A DNA stretch of 32,145 nt from NCBI GenBank assembly GCA_945873295.1, contig CAMCCS010000010.1, positions 1 through 32,145 of the forward strand, written 5' to 3'. This document shows, piece by piece, positions 23,479-30,938 of the stretch. The position numbers were made by a program, and so were the translations under genes. This DNA comes from an uncultured Clostridia bacterium (GTDB lineage: Bacteria > Bacillota > Clostridia > Oscillospirales > Oscillospiraceae). The notes below the pieces were generated by a model. It saw only the letters and a list, made by a program, of their open reading frames with translations, was not told the DNA's origin and did not search any database. Numbering within the stretch: the first letter of the stretch is position 1; each line of letters opens with the position of its first letter.

Positions 23479-24843
23479 ATGAAAAAGTTAATGGCACTGC
23501 TTCTGGCTGTCGTTATGGTTCTGGGCATGTGCGCCTGTGCCGCCAGCGACAATACCCCCGCCACCACCCAGGCTCCCGCCGCTACCGAGAAGAAAGAGGA
23601 GCCCAAAACGGAAGCCACTGAGGCTGCTCCCGCCGAAGAGGGCAAGGTATTCAATATCTACGCCTGGAATGAAGAGTTCAAGGGATTCTTTGAAAAGTAT
23701 TACACCGTGCCCGAAGGCGTCACCGTCAACTGGATCATCAATCCCAGCGACGGCGGTGTCTACCAGGACAAGCTGGACGAGGCTCTGCTGAACCAGGCCA
23801 ATGTGGCTGATGACGAGAAGATCGACATGTTCCTGGCCGAGGCTGACTACATCCTCAAGTACGTTGACTCCGAATACACCCAGGATATCACCGCTCTGGG
23901 CGTCACCGATTTCTCCAACACCTATACCTACACTGTGCAGGCTGCTTCCGATGCCAGCGGCGTTGTGAAGGGTGTTTCCTTCCAGTGCTGCCCCTCCGCG
24001 CTGATCTACCGCCGTTCCATTGCCAAGGATGTGCTGGGCACCGATGATCCCGCCGAAGTGCAGGCTCTGCTTGACAGCTGGGACAAGTTCAATGCTGTGG
24101 CTGCCGACGCCAAGGCGAAGGGCTACTACATGACTTCCTCTGAGGCGGAGACCTTCCGTGTGTTCTCCAACAACGGCGAGACGCCTCTGGTTGACGGCGC
24201 CGGCAATCTCACCCTGAACGATGCCATCAAGGCATGGCAGACCCAGGCCAAAACCTTCTCCGACAATGGCTACACCCTGACCTGTGACATCTGGTCTGAC
24301 GAGTGCACCGCGCAGATGTTTGCCGATGGCAAGACCATGTGCTACTTTGGACCTGCCTGGTACTTCAACTTCTGCATGGGCAATGCCCAGGACCCCGACA
24401 AGGGCTGCTACGGCGACTGGGCCATCTGCGAAGGTCCTCAGGCTCACTTCTGGGGCGGCACCTGGCTGCTGGCCGCTACCGGCTCCGACAACCCCACCAT
24501 GCTGGCTGATATCATGGACACCTTCATCAATGATGAGGAAGTCTGCTCCAACCTGATCCAGAACGAGTCCCAGTTCACCAACAACCAGGCTGTCAACGCT
24601 AAGTTTGCCGCTGACCCCGAGTATGGCAATGCCTTCCTGGGCGGCCAGAATGATGTTGCCGTGTTCGTCGAGCTGGCCAAGAACATCAAGTTCGAGAACA
24701 AGACCATCTACGATCAGCTGCTGACCGAAGGCCTGCAGGGCTACTGGAGAGAGTACTGTGACGGCGCCGTGACCGAAGAAGAGGCCATGAGCAACTACTA
24801 CAAGTACATCAACGAGAAGTACCCCGAGATCGTAACTCCCTGA
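23479..24843 (+). CDS. Sugar ABC transporter substrate-binding lipoprotein (probable cellobiose)
   Basis: Extracellular family 1 solute-binding protein anchored to the membrane. The 454-residue product has a lipoprotein signal, MKKLMALLLAVVMVLGMCAC, typical of clostridial binding proteins, then a low-complexity Thr/Pro/Ala/Glu linker (about 22-52), then the binding domain starting VFNIYAWNEEFKGFFEKYY. A Trp/Tyr-rich mid-region (FGPAWYFNFCMG, FWGGTWLLA) fits sugar stacking. GGAGG precedes the ATG. Downstream are two permeases and cellobiose phosphorylase, so cellobiose or a short cello-oligosaccharide is the likely ligand; sequence alone does not prove it. Confidence 0.93.
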   Translation: MKKLMALLLAVVMVLGMCACAASDNTPATTQAPAATEKKEEPKTEATEAAPAEEGKVFNIYAWNEEFKGFFEKYYTVPEGVTVNWIINPSDGGVYQDKLDEALLNQANVADDEKIDMFLAEADYILKYVDSEYTQDITALGVTDFSNTYTYTVQAASDASGVVKGVSFQCCPSALIYRRSIAKDVLGTDDPAEVQALLDSWDKFNAVAADAKAKGYYMTSSEAETFRVFSNNGETPLVDGAGNLTLNDAIKAWQTQAKTFSDNGYTLTCDIWSDECTAQMFADGKTMCYFGPAWYFNFCMGNAQDPDKGCYGDWAICEGPQAHFWGGTWLLAATGSDNPTMLADIMDTFINDEEVCSNLIQNESQFTNNQAVNAKFAADPEYGNAFLGGQNDVAVFVELAKNIKFENKTIYDQLLTEGLQGYWREYCDGAVTEEEAMSNYYKYINEKYPEIVTP

Positions 24844-24888
24844 TTTCACGGTTAAGCTTACAATCTCCGCTCTGGTATGATGCAAACC

Positions 24889-24916
24889 ATGGGGCAAGGC
24901 GGAAGCCTTGCCCCAT
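24889..24916 (+). terminator. Intercistronic hairpin after the binding-protein gene
   Basis: ATGGGGCAAGGC-GGAA-GCCTTGCCCCAT: a perfect 12-bp GC-rich stem and tetraloop without a T tract. Such stems between a binding protein and its permeases typically protect the upstream mRNA or stop a fraction of transcripts, giving more binding protein than permease. Confidence 0.7.
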
Positions 24917-24937
24917 CTTCCATAGAACACTTTGCTT

Positions 24938-24975
24938 TCGATTCAGGACATGTTGCGCAACCTGTTTTGAATCGA
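24938..24975. promoter_or_regulatory. 38-bp palindrome before the first permease
   Basis: TCGATTCAGGACATGTTGC with GCAACCTGTTTTGAATCGA, 16 of 19 positions complementary, centred on GTTGCGCAAC. It ends 13 bases before the GAGGAG ribosome site of the permease. It may be a second RNA hairpin or a protein site. Confidence 0.55.
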
Positions 24976-25001
24976 GAACAAAGAAAGCGAGGAGAATGCC
25001 T

Positions 25002-25943
25002 ATGAAACGTTTACCTGATAGCCGTAAAGCGAAACGGAAAAGCATCAGCTATGCAAAATGGGGGTACTTGTTCATTGCGCCGTTTTTTCTTACCTATGCC
25101 ATTTTCAACCTGTATCCTCTGATCCTCACCATTTACAACAGCTTTTTTGAAAACTACCGCTCCGGCCTGAAGCAGGTCGGCCCCAATTTTGTGGGACTGG
25201 CAAACTATGTGAAGCTATTCACCCCGGATGCCAACGGTACCATTGATATTCTGAAATACGCGGGCAATACTGTGGTGCTCTGGCTGGGCGGCGCAATCCC
25301 CCAGATCGTCATCGCCCTGCTCCTGGCCATCTTCTTCACCAGCCACCGGCTGAACATCCGGGGCCAGCAGTTCTTCAAAACCGTGATCTATATGCCGAAC
25401 CTCATCATGGCCTCCGCGTTTTCCATGCTGTTCTTCACCCTGTTCTCCAATGTAGGCCCGGTGAACCAGCTTCTGATCCAGTGGGGCGTTGTGGATACAG
25501 CCATCGACTTCTTCTCCATCAAAATCACCGTCCGCAGCCTGATTTGCCTGATGAACTTCCTGCTCTGGTTCGGCAATACTACCATTTTGCTGATGGCGGG
25601 CATTATGGGCATCGACCAGAACCTGTTCGAGGCGGCGGAGATCGACGGAGCCGGTTCCATCCAGGTGTTCTTCAAGGTGACGCTGCCCCTGCTGATGCCC
25701 ATCCTGGTCTATACTATCATCACGGCCCTCATCGGCGGACTGCAGATGTTCGATGTGCCCCAGGTGCTGACCAACGGCGCGGGCACCCCCAACCGCAGTT
25801 CCATGACGCTCATTATGTACCTGAATAACTATCTGCGGACCAGTAAAAACTACGGTATGGCAGGTGCCATCTCCGTAATCATCTTCATTATCACGGGACT
25901 GCTGAGCCTGATGGTTTACCGCAGCCTCACCAAGAAGGATTAA
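25002..25943 (+). CDS. Sugar ABC transporter permease 1
   Basis: Membrane subunit of the cellobiose-type importer (MalF-like). The 313-residue product has a basic cytosolic N-terminus (MKRLPDSRKAKRK), six membrane segments beginning WGYLFIAPFFLTYAIF, and the cytosolic EAA loop FEAAEIDGAGSIQVFFKVTL near 210-230 that contacts the ATPase. Start 25002 is chosen because GAGGAG at 24989-24994 gives proper spacing, while the ATG at 24996 is too close. It is 12 bases upstream of permease 2. No ATPase gene accompanies the importer, so a shared MsmX/MsiK-type ATPase encoded elsewhere is likely. Confidence 0.94.
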   Translation: MKRLPDSRKAKRKSISYAKWGYLFIAPFFLTYAIFNLYPLILTIYNSFFENYRSGLKQVGPNFVGLANYVKLFTPDANGTIDILKYAGNTVVLWLGGAIPQIVIALLLAIFFTSHRLNIRGQQFFKTVIYMPNLIMASAFSMLFFTLFSNVGPVNQLLIQWGVVDTAIDFFSIKITVRSLICLMNFLLWFGNTTILLMAGIMGIDQNLFEAAEIDGAGSIQVFFKVTLPLLMPILVYTIITALIGGLQMFDVPQVLTNGAGTPNRSSMTLIMYLNNYLRTSKNYGMAGAISVIIFIITGLLSLMVYRSLTKKD

Positions 25944-25955
25944 GGAGGGGACATC

Positions 25956-26825
25956 ATGAACGCCAACTACTATGACAGCCGCAAGGCAAAGATACAGCTG
26001 ACCATCAGCCGTGTGGTGGTGTATGCCATCCTGATCTTCCTCTCAGTTCTTTGCCTGTTCTCCTTCTATATGCTGTTTGTCAACGCCACCCGCTCCAACG
26101 CGGATCTCCAGGGCGGCTTCCGGCTCCTGCCCAGCAACTACTTTCTGAAAAACCTGGTGAACGCCTGGAACGACGCCTCCATTAATATCCCCCGGGGCCT
26201 GCTTAACAGCTTCATTGTTGCTTCCTGCACCGCGGTGCTGTCCACCTACTTCTCCGCCCTGACGGCTTACGGCATCCATGCCTATGATTTTAAGCTGAAA
26301 AAGGCTGCCTTCACTTTTGTGATGGCCGTTATGGTCATTCCCAATCAGGTCTCTGCCGTGGGCTTCTACCAGATGTGCGTGAAGCTGGGCTGGACCAACA
26401 GCTATATCCCCCTGATCGTTCCCAGTATTGCCGCGCCGGTGGTATTCTTCTACATGAAGCAGTACATGGAGTCCGTACTGCCCATGGAAATCGTGGATGC
26501 CGCCCGGGTGGACGGCTCCGGAGAGTTCCGGACCTTCAACACCATCATCCTGCCCATGCTGAAGCCCGCACTGGCCGTGCAGATGATCTTCAACTTCGTT
26601 CTGTCCTGGAACAACTACTTCATGCCCGCTCTGCTGCTGGACAAGGCGGAAATGAAAACCGTCCCCCTGATGATCGCCCAGTTGCGAAGCGCGGACTACT
26701 CCAAGTTTGACATGGGCAAGGTGTATATGTTTATCCTGCTCGCGATTCTGCCGGTTGTGGTGGTGTACATCATTCTGAGCAAGAGCATTATCAAGGGCGT
26801 TACCGCCGGAAGTGTCAAGGGGTAA
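25956..26825 (+). CDS. Sugar ABC transporter permease 2
   Basis: Second membrane subunit (MalG-like, 289 residues) forming the channel with permease 1. Six hydrophobic segments are visible, starting VVVYAILIFLSVLCLFSFY, and the EAA loop reads VDAARVDGSGEFRTFNTIIL near 180-199. AGGAGGGG precedes the ATG. It ends 5 bases before the cellobiose phosphorylase start, which ties transport to phosphorolysis in a single transcript. Confidence 0.94.
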   Translation: MNANYYDSRKAKIQLTISRVVVYAILIFLSVLCLFSFYMLFVNATRSNADLQGGFRLLPSNYFLKNLVNAWNDASINIPRGLLNSFIVASCTAVLSTYFSALTAYGIHAYDFKLKKAAFTFVMAVMVIPNQVSAVGFYQMCVKLGWTNSYIPLIVPSIAAPVVFFYMKQYMESVLPMEIVDAARVDGSGEFRTFNTIILPMLKPALAVQMIFNFVLSWNNYFMPALLLDKAEMKTVPLMIAQLRSADYSKFDMGKVYMFILLAILPVVVVYIILSKSIIKGVTAGSVKG

Positions 26826-26830
26826 AGGAA

Positions 26831-29251
26831 ATGCAATACGGATATTTTGACGATCGGAAAAAGGAATATGTAATCACCACGCCCTTTACCCCGCTGCCCT
26901 GGATCAACTATCTGGGAAGTGAAGATTTCTTCGGCCTGGTGAGCAACACCGGCGGCGGCTACTGCTTCTACCGGGACGCAAAGCTTCTGCGTCTTCTGCG
27001 CTACCGGTACAACAATGTGCCCTCGGACATCGGCGGGCGGTTCTGCTACATCAAAGAGCCGGGCCGGGAGCCCTGGAGCCCTGCCTACCATCCCTGTGAC
27101 ACAGCCCTTGACAGCTACCGCTGCCGTCACGGCATGGGCTATACTGTCTTTGAAAGCGAAAAGGACGGCATCCGTGCCGAGGAAACCATGTTCATTCCCC
27201 TGGGAGAAAACTGCGAGGTCCACCGGCTGAAGCTGCGCAACCTCTCGGGAGAAACCAGGACCCTCCAGGTCACGGGAGCGGTGGAGTGGTGCCTGTGGAA
27301 TGCGGTGGACGACTCTACCAATTTCCAGCGGAACCTGAATATCGCCGAAGTGGAGGTGGAAGGCAGCACCGTCTTCCACAAGACCGAGTACCGGGAGCGG
27401 CGGAACCATTACGCCTATTACAGCGTGAACCGCCCGGTTTCCTGTGTGGACACGGACCGGGACCACTTCCTGGGCCCCATGGGCGCCTGGAGAAAACCGG
27501 AGGGCGTAATGACCGCACCCCGGGAAGGGAAGATCGCCCACGAGTGGTCTCCCGTTGCCGCCCTGACGGTGGAGCTCACCCTGGAACCGGAGGAAGCACA
27601 GACCCTTATCTATGTGCTGGGGTACAGCGAAAATCCTGCAGACCGGAAATTCATTGCCCCCGGTGTGATTCGTAAGGACGGGGCCTATGGGTGCATCGGG
27701 AAATTTAAACGGGAGGACCAGGTGGAAGCGGCCCTTTCCCACCTGGCTGCTTACTGGGAAAGGCTCCTGGGGACCTTCCAGGTGTCCAGCGGCGACGAGA
27801 AGCTGGACCGGATGGTGAACATCTGGAACCAGTACCAGTGTATGGTGACCTTTAATATGAGCCGCTCGGCAAGCTATTTTGAAAGCGGCACCGGGCGGGG
27901 CATGGGCTTCCGGGACTCCTGTCAGGACCTGCTGGGCTTTGTCCATATGGTCCCGGAGCGGGCCAGGGAACGGATATTGGACATTGCTGCCGTCCAGTTC
28001 CCCGACGGCAGCACCTACCATCAGTATCAGCCCCTGACCAAGCGGGGCAACAACGACATCGGCGGCGGGTTCAATGACGACCCCCTGTGGCTGGTAGCCT
28101 GTGTTCACGCATACCTTCGGGAGACCGGCGACGTGAGCATTCTCCAGGAACCCGTGCCCTTTGACAATGTACCCGGCAGCGAGCAGCCCCTCATGGAGCA
28201 TCTGCGGCGGAGTGTGGGCTTTACCATGAAGAACCTGGGCCCCCACGGACTGCCCCTCATCGGACGGGCGGACTGGAACGACTGCCTGAACCTGAACTGC
28301 TTCTCCCTGGAACCCGGGGAGAGCTTCCAGACCACGGGACCCAGCGAGGGTCCGGTGGCGGAGAGTGTGTTTATTGCCGGAATGTTTGTTAAGTACGCGG
28401 AAAGCTACGCTGAGCTCTGCGAGCTTCTGGAACTGGGGGAAGAAGCGGGGCAGATGCGGCAGGCGGCCCGGGATATGGCCCGGCGGATTGAAACCGACGG
28501 CTGGGACGGCAAGTGGTTCCTTCGGGCTTACGATGCCTTCGGCAATAAGGTGGGCAGCCGGGAATGCCAGGAGGGGCAAATTTACATCGAGCCCCAGGGC
28601 TTCTGCGTCATGGCAGGCGTGGGCCTGGAAAACGGGATGGCAAGACAGGCCCTGGACAGCGTTGAGAAGCACCTCACCGGAACCTACGGGGTGGAGCTGC
28701 TGGCGCCCTGCTACACCGTGTACCACCCGGAGCTGGGAGAAATTACCAGCTATCCTCCGGGATATAAGGAAAACGGCTCCGTATTCTGTCACAATAACCC
28801 CTGGGTGAGCATCGCCAATGCCATGGACGGCAACGCTGACCGGGCCTTTGACGTGTACCGCAGGACCTGTCCTGCCTATCAGGAGGACAGGAGCGACATC
28901 CGCCGCAGCGAGCCCTACTGCTACGCCCAGACTGTGGCATCCCGCAGCTCCTTCAGCGAGGGGGAGGCCAAGAACAGCTGGCTCACGGGAACCGCCGCCT
29001 GGACCTTCGTCAATGTCAGCCAGTACCTGCTGGGCATCCGCCCGGAACTTTCCGGACTGCGGGTAGATCCCTGCCTGCCGGGTACCATGGGGGAAGTCTC
29101 CGTCACCCGCCGCTTCCGGGGTGCAGAATACCGGATCCATGTGCGCAGAACAGGAGAAAAGAAACTGACCGTGGACGCAAAGGCGGTGGAGGGGAATATC
29201 CTCCCCGTTGCCGAACCCGGAACGGTCTGCCATGTGGAAATGACGATATAA
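26831..29251 (+). CDS. Cellobiose phosphorylase (GH94)
   Basis: Cytosolic enzyme that splits cellobiose with phosphate into alpha-glucose 1-phosphate and glucose, saving one ATP. The 806-residue product has the usual length. Landmarks of the cellobiose phosphorylase branch: YFESGTGRGMGFRDSCQDLLG around residue 350-370, QYQPLTKRGNNDIGGGFNDDP near 400-420, and the catalytic Asp in GRADWNDCLNLN near 481. N-terminal beta domain and C-terminal (alpha/alpha)6 barrel portions are both complete. Cys in DSCQD where Asn is common is a small variation. Other GH94 specificities are possible but the motif match and importer context favour cellobiose. The large opposite-strand open frame is a shadow. Confidence 0.93.
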   Translation: MQYGYFDDRKKEYVITTPFTPLPWINYLGSEDFFGLVSNTGGGYCFYRDAKLLRLLRYRYNNVPSDIGGRFCYIKEPGREPWSPAYHPCDTALDSYRCRHGMGYTVFESEKDGIRAEETMFIPLGENCEVHRLKLRNLSGETRTLQVTGAVEWCLWNAVDDSTNFQRNLNIAEVEVEGSTVFHKTEYRERRNHYAYYSVNRPVSCVDTDRDHFLGPMGAWRKPEGVMTAPREGKIAHEWSPVAALTVELTLEPEEAQTLIYVLGYSENPADRKFIAPGVIRKDGAYGCIGKFKREDQVEAALSHLAAYWERLLGTFQVSSGDEKLDRMVNIWNQYQCMVTFNMSRSASYFESGTGRGMGFRDSCQDLLGFVHMVPERARERILDIAAVQFPDGSTYHQYQPLTKRGNNDIGGGFNDDPLWLVACVHAYLRETGDVSILQEPVPFDNVPGSEQPLMEHLRRSVGFTMKNLGPHGLPLIGRADWNDCLNLNCFSLEPGESFQTTGPSEGPVAESVFIAGMFVKYAESYAELCELLELGEEAGQMRQAARDMARRIETDGWDGKWFLRAYDAFGNKVGSRECQEGQIYIEPQGFCVMAGVGLENGMARQALDSVEKHLTGTYGVELLAPCYTVYHPELGEITSYPPGYKENGSVFCHNNPWVSIANAMDGNADRAFDVYRRTCPAYQEDRSDIRRSEPYCYAQTVASRSSFSEGEAKNSWLTGTAAWTFVNVSQYLLGIRPELSGLRVDPCLPGTMGEVSVTRRFRGAEYRIHVRRTGEKKLTVDAKAVEGNILPVAEPGTVCHVEMTI

Positions 29252-29258
29252 ACCAAAA

Positions 29259-29284
29259 TGCCGGGCGGAGAAATCCGTCCGGCA
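29259..29284 (+). terminator. Terminator-like hairpin after cellobiose phosphorylase
   Basis: TGCCGGGCGGA (29259-29269), GAAA loop, TCCGTCCGGCA (29274-29284), one G-U pair, then AAATATTATGG. It lies 7 bases past the stop codon. The T tract is weak. Confidence 0.7.
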
Positions 29285-29325
29285 AATATTATGGATTGTA
29301 TATCGTCTTTCCGCAGCATACAGAT

Positions 29326-29437
29326 AAATTGGAATTTGGCGGCGAGTCGCCGCTGACAAGTCGTGACGAACGTGGTCTGTGGTCGTTCCTTCCCTGACCC
29401 GCTCGGTATCGTTCTGTGGTGCAGTAAATTGGTATTT
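29326..29437. repeat. Palindromic intergenic repeat, copy F (module 2)
   Basis: A 112-bp unit from AAATTGGAATTT (29326-29337) to AAATTGGTATTT (29426-29437), shared with module 1. Inside are GACAAGTCGTGACGAACG and GACCCGCTCGGTATCGTTC. It corresponds to 2447-2559 in reverse orientation, and to the left part of copy E in the same orientation. Confidence 0.75.
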
Positions 29438-29754
29438 GTCGGGCCGTCAGAACGTGTCATTCCGAACCAGTTCTCAAACTGGTGTGGGAATCTCCATCGA
29501 ATTCCCGAATCACGAATGTCATACCCCGTAGGGGCGCTCATTGAGCGCCCGGCAGGGAAAGGTGACCTATTCGTATTTCTTTCGGCGAAAAGGCACCATA
29601 CGACGTGAATTTATGCTGGAATTCGGTGCGTTTTCGCGGGCGGTCAATGACCGCCCCTACGAATGGATGACGATAGGCTATCTGAAATTCGATAAAGACC
29701 ACCGAATTGTCAACTGTCAATTGTCAATTCGGCGAAGCCGATAAATTCCAATTT
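29426..29754. repeat. Palindromic intergenic repeat, copy F (278-bp core identical to copy C)
   Basis: Ends AAATTGGTATTT (29426-29437) and AAATTCCAATTT (29743-29754). Bases 29440-29717 equal the reverse complement of 7811-8088 throughout. It contains the 40-nt arm at 29459-29498, hairpins near 29531-29550 and 29638-29657, and diverged outer 37-39 bases where the two copies differ. It fills the gap between the converging cellobiose phosphorylase and glucokinase genes. Confidence 0.92.
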
Positions 29755-29787
29755 GCCGCACGGATGCGTTAGCCCGATAAGTATTTA

Positions 29788-30744
29788 TCAGTCGTCCTTT
29801 GTCCCGAAAGCGTCCAGGGCCAGCTTGAACGCGCCGTAGGCGCCCGCGTCGTTGCCCAGGGATGCCAGAGCGAACCGCACGGTAGAGGCGGCGTGGAAGA
29901 CATACTTCTGGAAATAGGGCTTGATGCCCTCCAGGAGCATATTGCCTGCCTTGCTGACGCCGCCGCCCAGGACCACTACCTCCGGGTCCACGGTGGAGCA
30001 GACATCGCCCAGGAACTCGCCCATGTAGGCATAGTACTGGTCCAGAATTTTCAGAGCTACCGCGTCCTGGGCTTTTCCTGCGTCGAAAATATCCTTGCAG
30101 GTGATGTCCTCCAGGCTGCGCAGGACGGAGGGAGCGTCATCCTTGCTTAGGCGCAGCTTTGCCAGCCGGACAATGCCGGTGGCGGAGCAGTACTGCTCCA
30201 CGCAGCCCCGCTTGCCGCAGCCGCACACGGCGGTCTCGTCCCGGTTCAGTACCAGGTGGCCGATCTCCGCGCCGGAGCCGTGAGCGCCATGGAGAAGCTT
30301 GCCGTCCACCACAATGCCGCCGCCCACGCCGGTGCCCAGGGTTACGAACACCATGTTTTCGCTGCCCATACCGCCGCCCATCCAGAATTCGCCCAGAGCG
30401 GCCACGTTGGCGTCGTTGCCCGCCTTAACGGGAAGGCAGGTCAGGCCGGAGAGCACATCCTGAATATTGAAGACACCCCAGCCCAGGTTCACGCACTTGT
30501 TGACAACGCCCCGTCCGTTTACCGGGCCGGGAACGCCGATGCCGATGCCCAGCAGGCTCTCGTCGGCAATGGAATTGTCTTCCCGGTATTTTCTGATGGA
30601 CGCCGCGATGTCCGGCAGAATCCGGTCACCGCCGTCCTCTGTCACGGTGGGAATCTCCCACTTGTCAAGCATGGCGCCGGTTTCCGCGAAGTAGGCGATT
30701 TTCACGGTGGTACCGCCCAAATCCACACCAAATCCATATTTCAT
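29788..30744 (-). CDS. ROK family glucokinase
   Basis: Cytosolic ATP-dependent sugar kinase, most likely glucokinase, making glucose 6-phosphate from the glucose released by cellobiose phosphorylase. The 318-residue product starts with the phosphate motif GVDLGGTTVK (residues 6-15), has the catalytic Asp in KAGNDANVAALGE near 107-119, the ROK signature GTGVGGGIVVDGKLLHGAHG near 135-155, and the zinc site formed by EIGH and CGCGKRGC near 160-180. GGAGG precedes the ATG. It is divergent from pgi, the next step. Other ROK specificities (mannose, fructose, N-acetylglucosamine) cannot be excluded. Confidence 0.92.
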   Translation of the reverse strand: MKYGFGVDLGGTTVKIAYFAETGAMLDKWEIPTVTEDGGDRILPDIAASIRKYREDNSIADESLLGIGIGVPGPVNGRGVVNKCVNLGWGVFNIQDVLSGLTCLPVKAGNDANVAALGEFWMGGGMGSENMVFVTLGTGVGGGIVVDGKLLHGAHGSGAEIGHLVLNRDETAVCGCGKRGCVEQYCSATGIVRLAKLRLSKDDAPSVLRSLEDITCKDIFDAGKAQDAVALKILDQYYAYMGEFLGDVCSTVDPEVVVLGGGVSKAGNMLLEGIKPYFQKYVFHAASTVRFALASLGNDAGAYGAFKLALDAFGTKDD

Positions 30745-30788
30745 ATCTAAATTCCTCCCTGTATGGAATTCCAGAACTATCGCAATTC

Positions 30789-30817
30789 ATTATACCTGAC
30801 CTTTTCGAAAAAGGGAA
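30789..30817 (-). promoter_or_regulatory. Glucokinase promoter (probable)
   Basis: On the minus strand TATAAT (-10, 30789-30794) with a weak TTCCCT (-35, 30812-30817) 17 bases away. A CCTTTT-CGA-AAAGG-type inverted repeat (30800-30814) lies in the spacer, suggesting possible activator or repressor binding. Confidence 0.45.
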
Positions 30818-30872
30818 GAGGCAGAAGAGAAAAAAAGAAAACTTAGTAAACTTTTCCCTGGGGGGCTTGCGT

Positions 30873-30902
30873 TTGGGCTTCTTTTGTTGTAACATGTATA
30901 AA
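30873..30902 (+). promoter_or_regulatory. pgi promoter
   Basis: TTGGGC (30873-30878), 18 bases, TATAAA (30897-30902), about 37 bases before the pgi start. Confidence 0.5.
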
Positions 30903-30938
30903 GAAAGCTTTTGTAACGAAAGGACGTGTTCATTTCAA

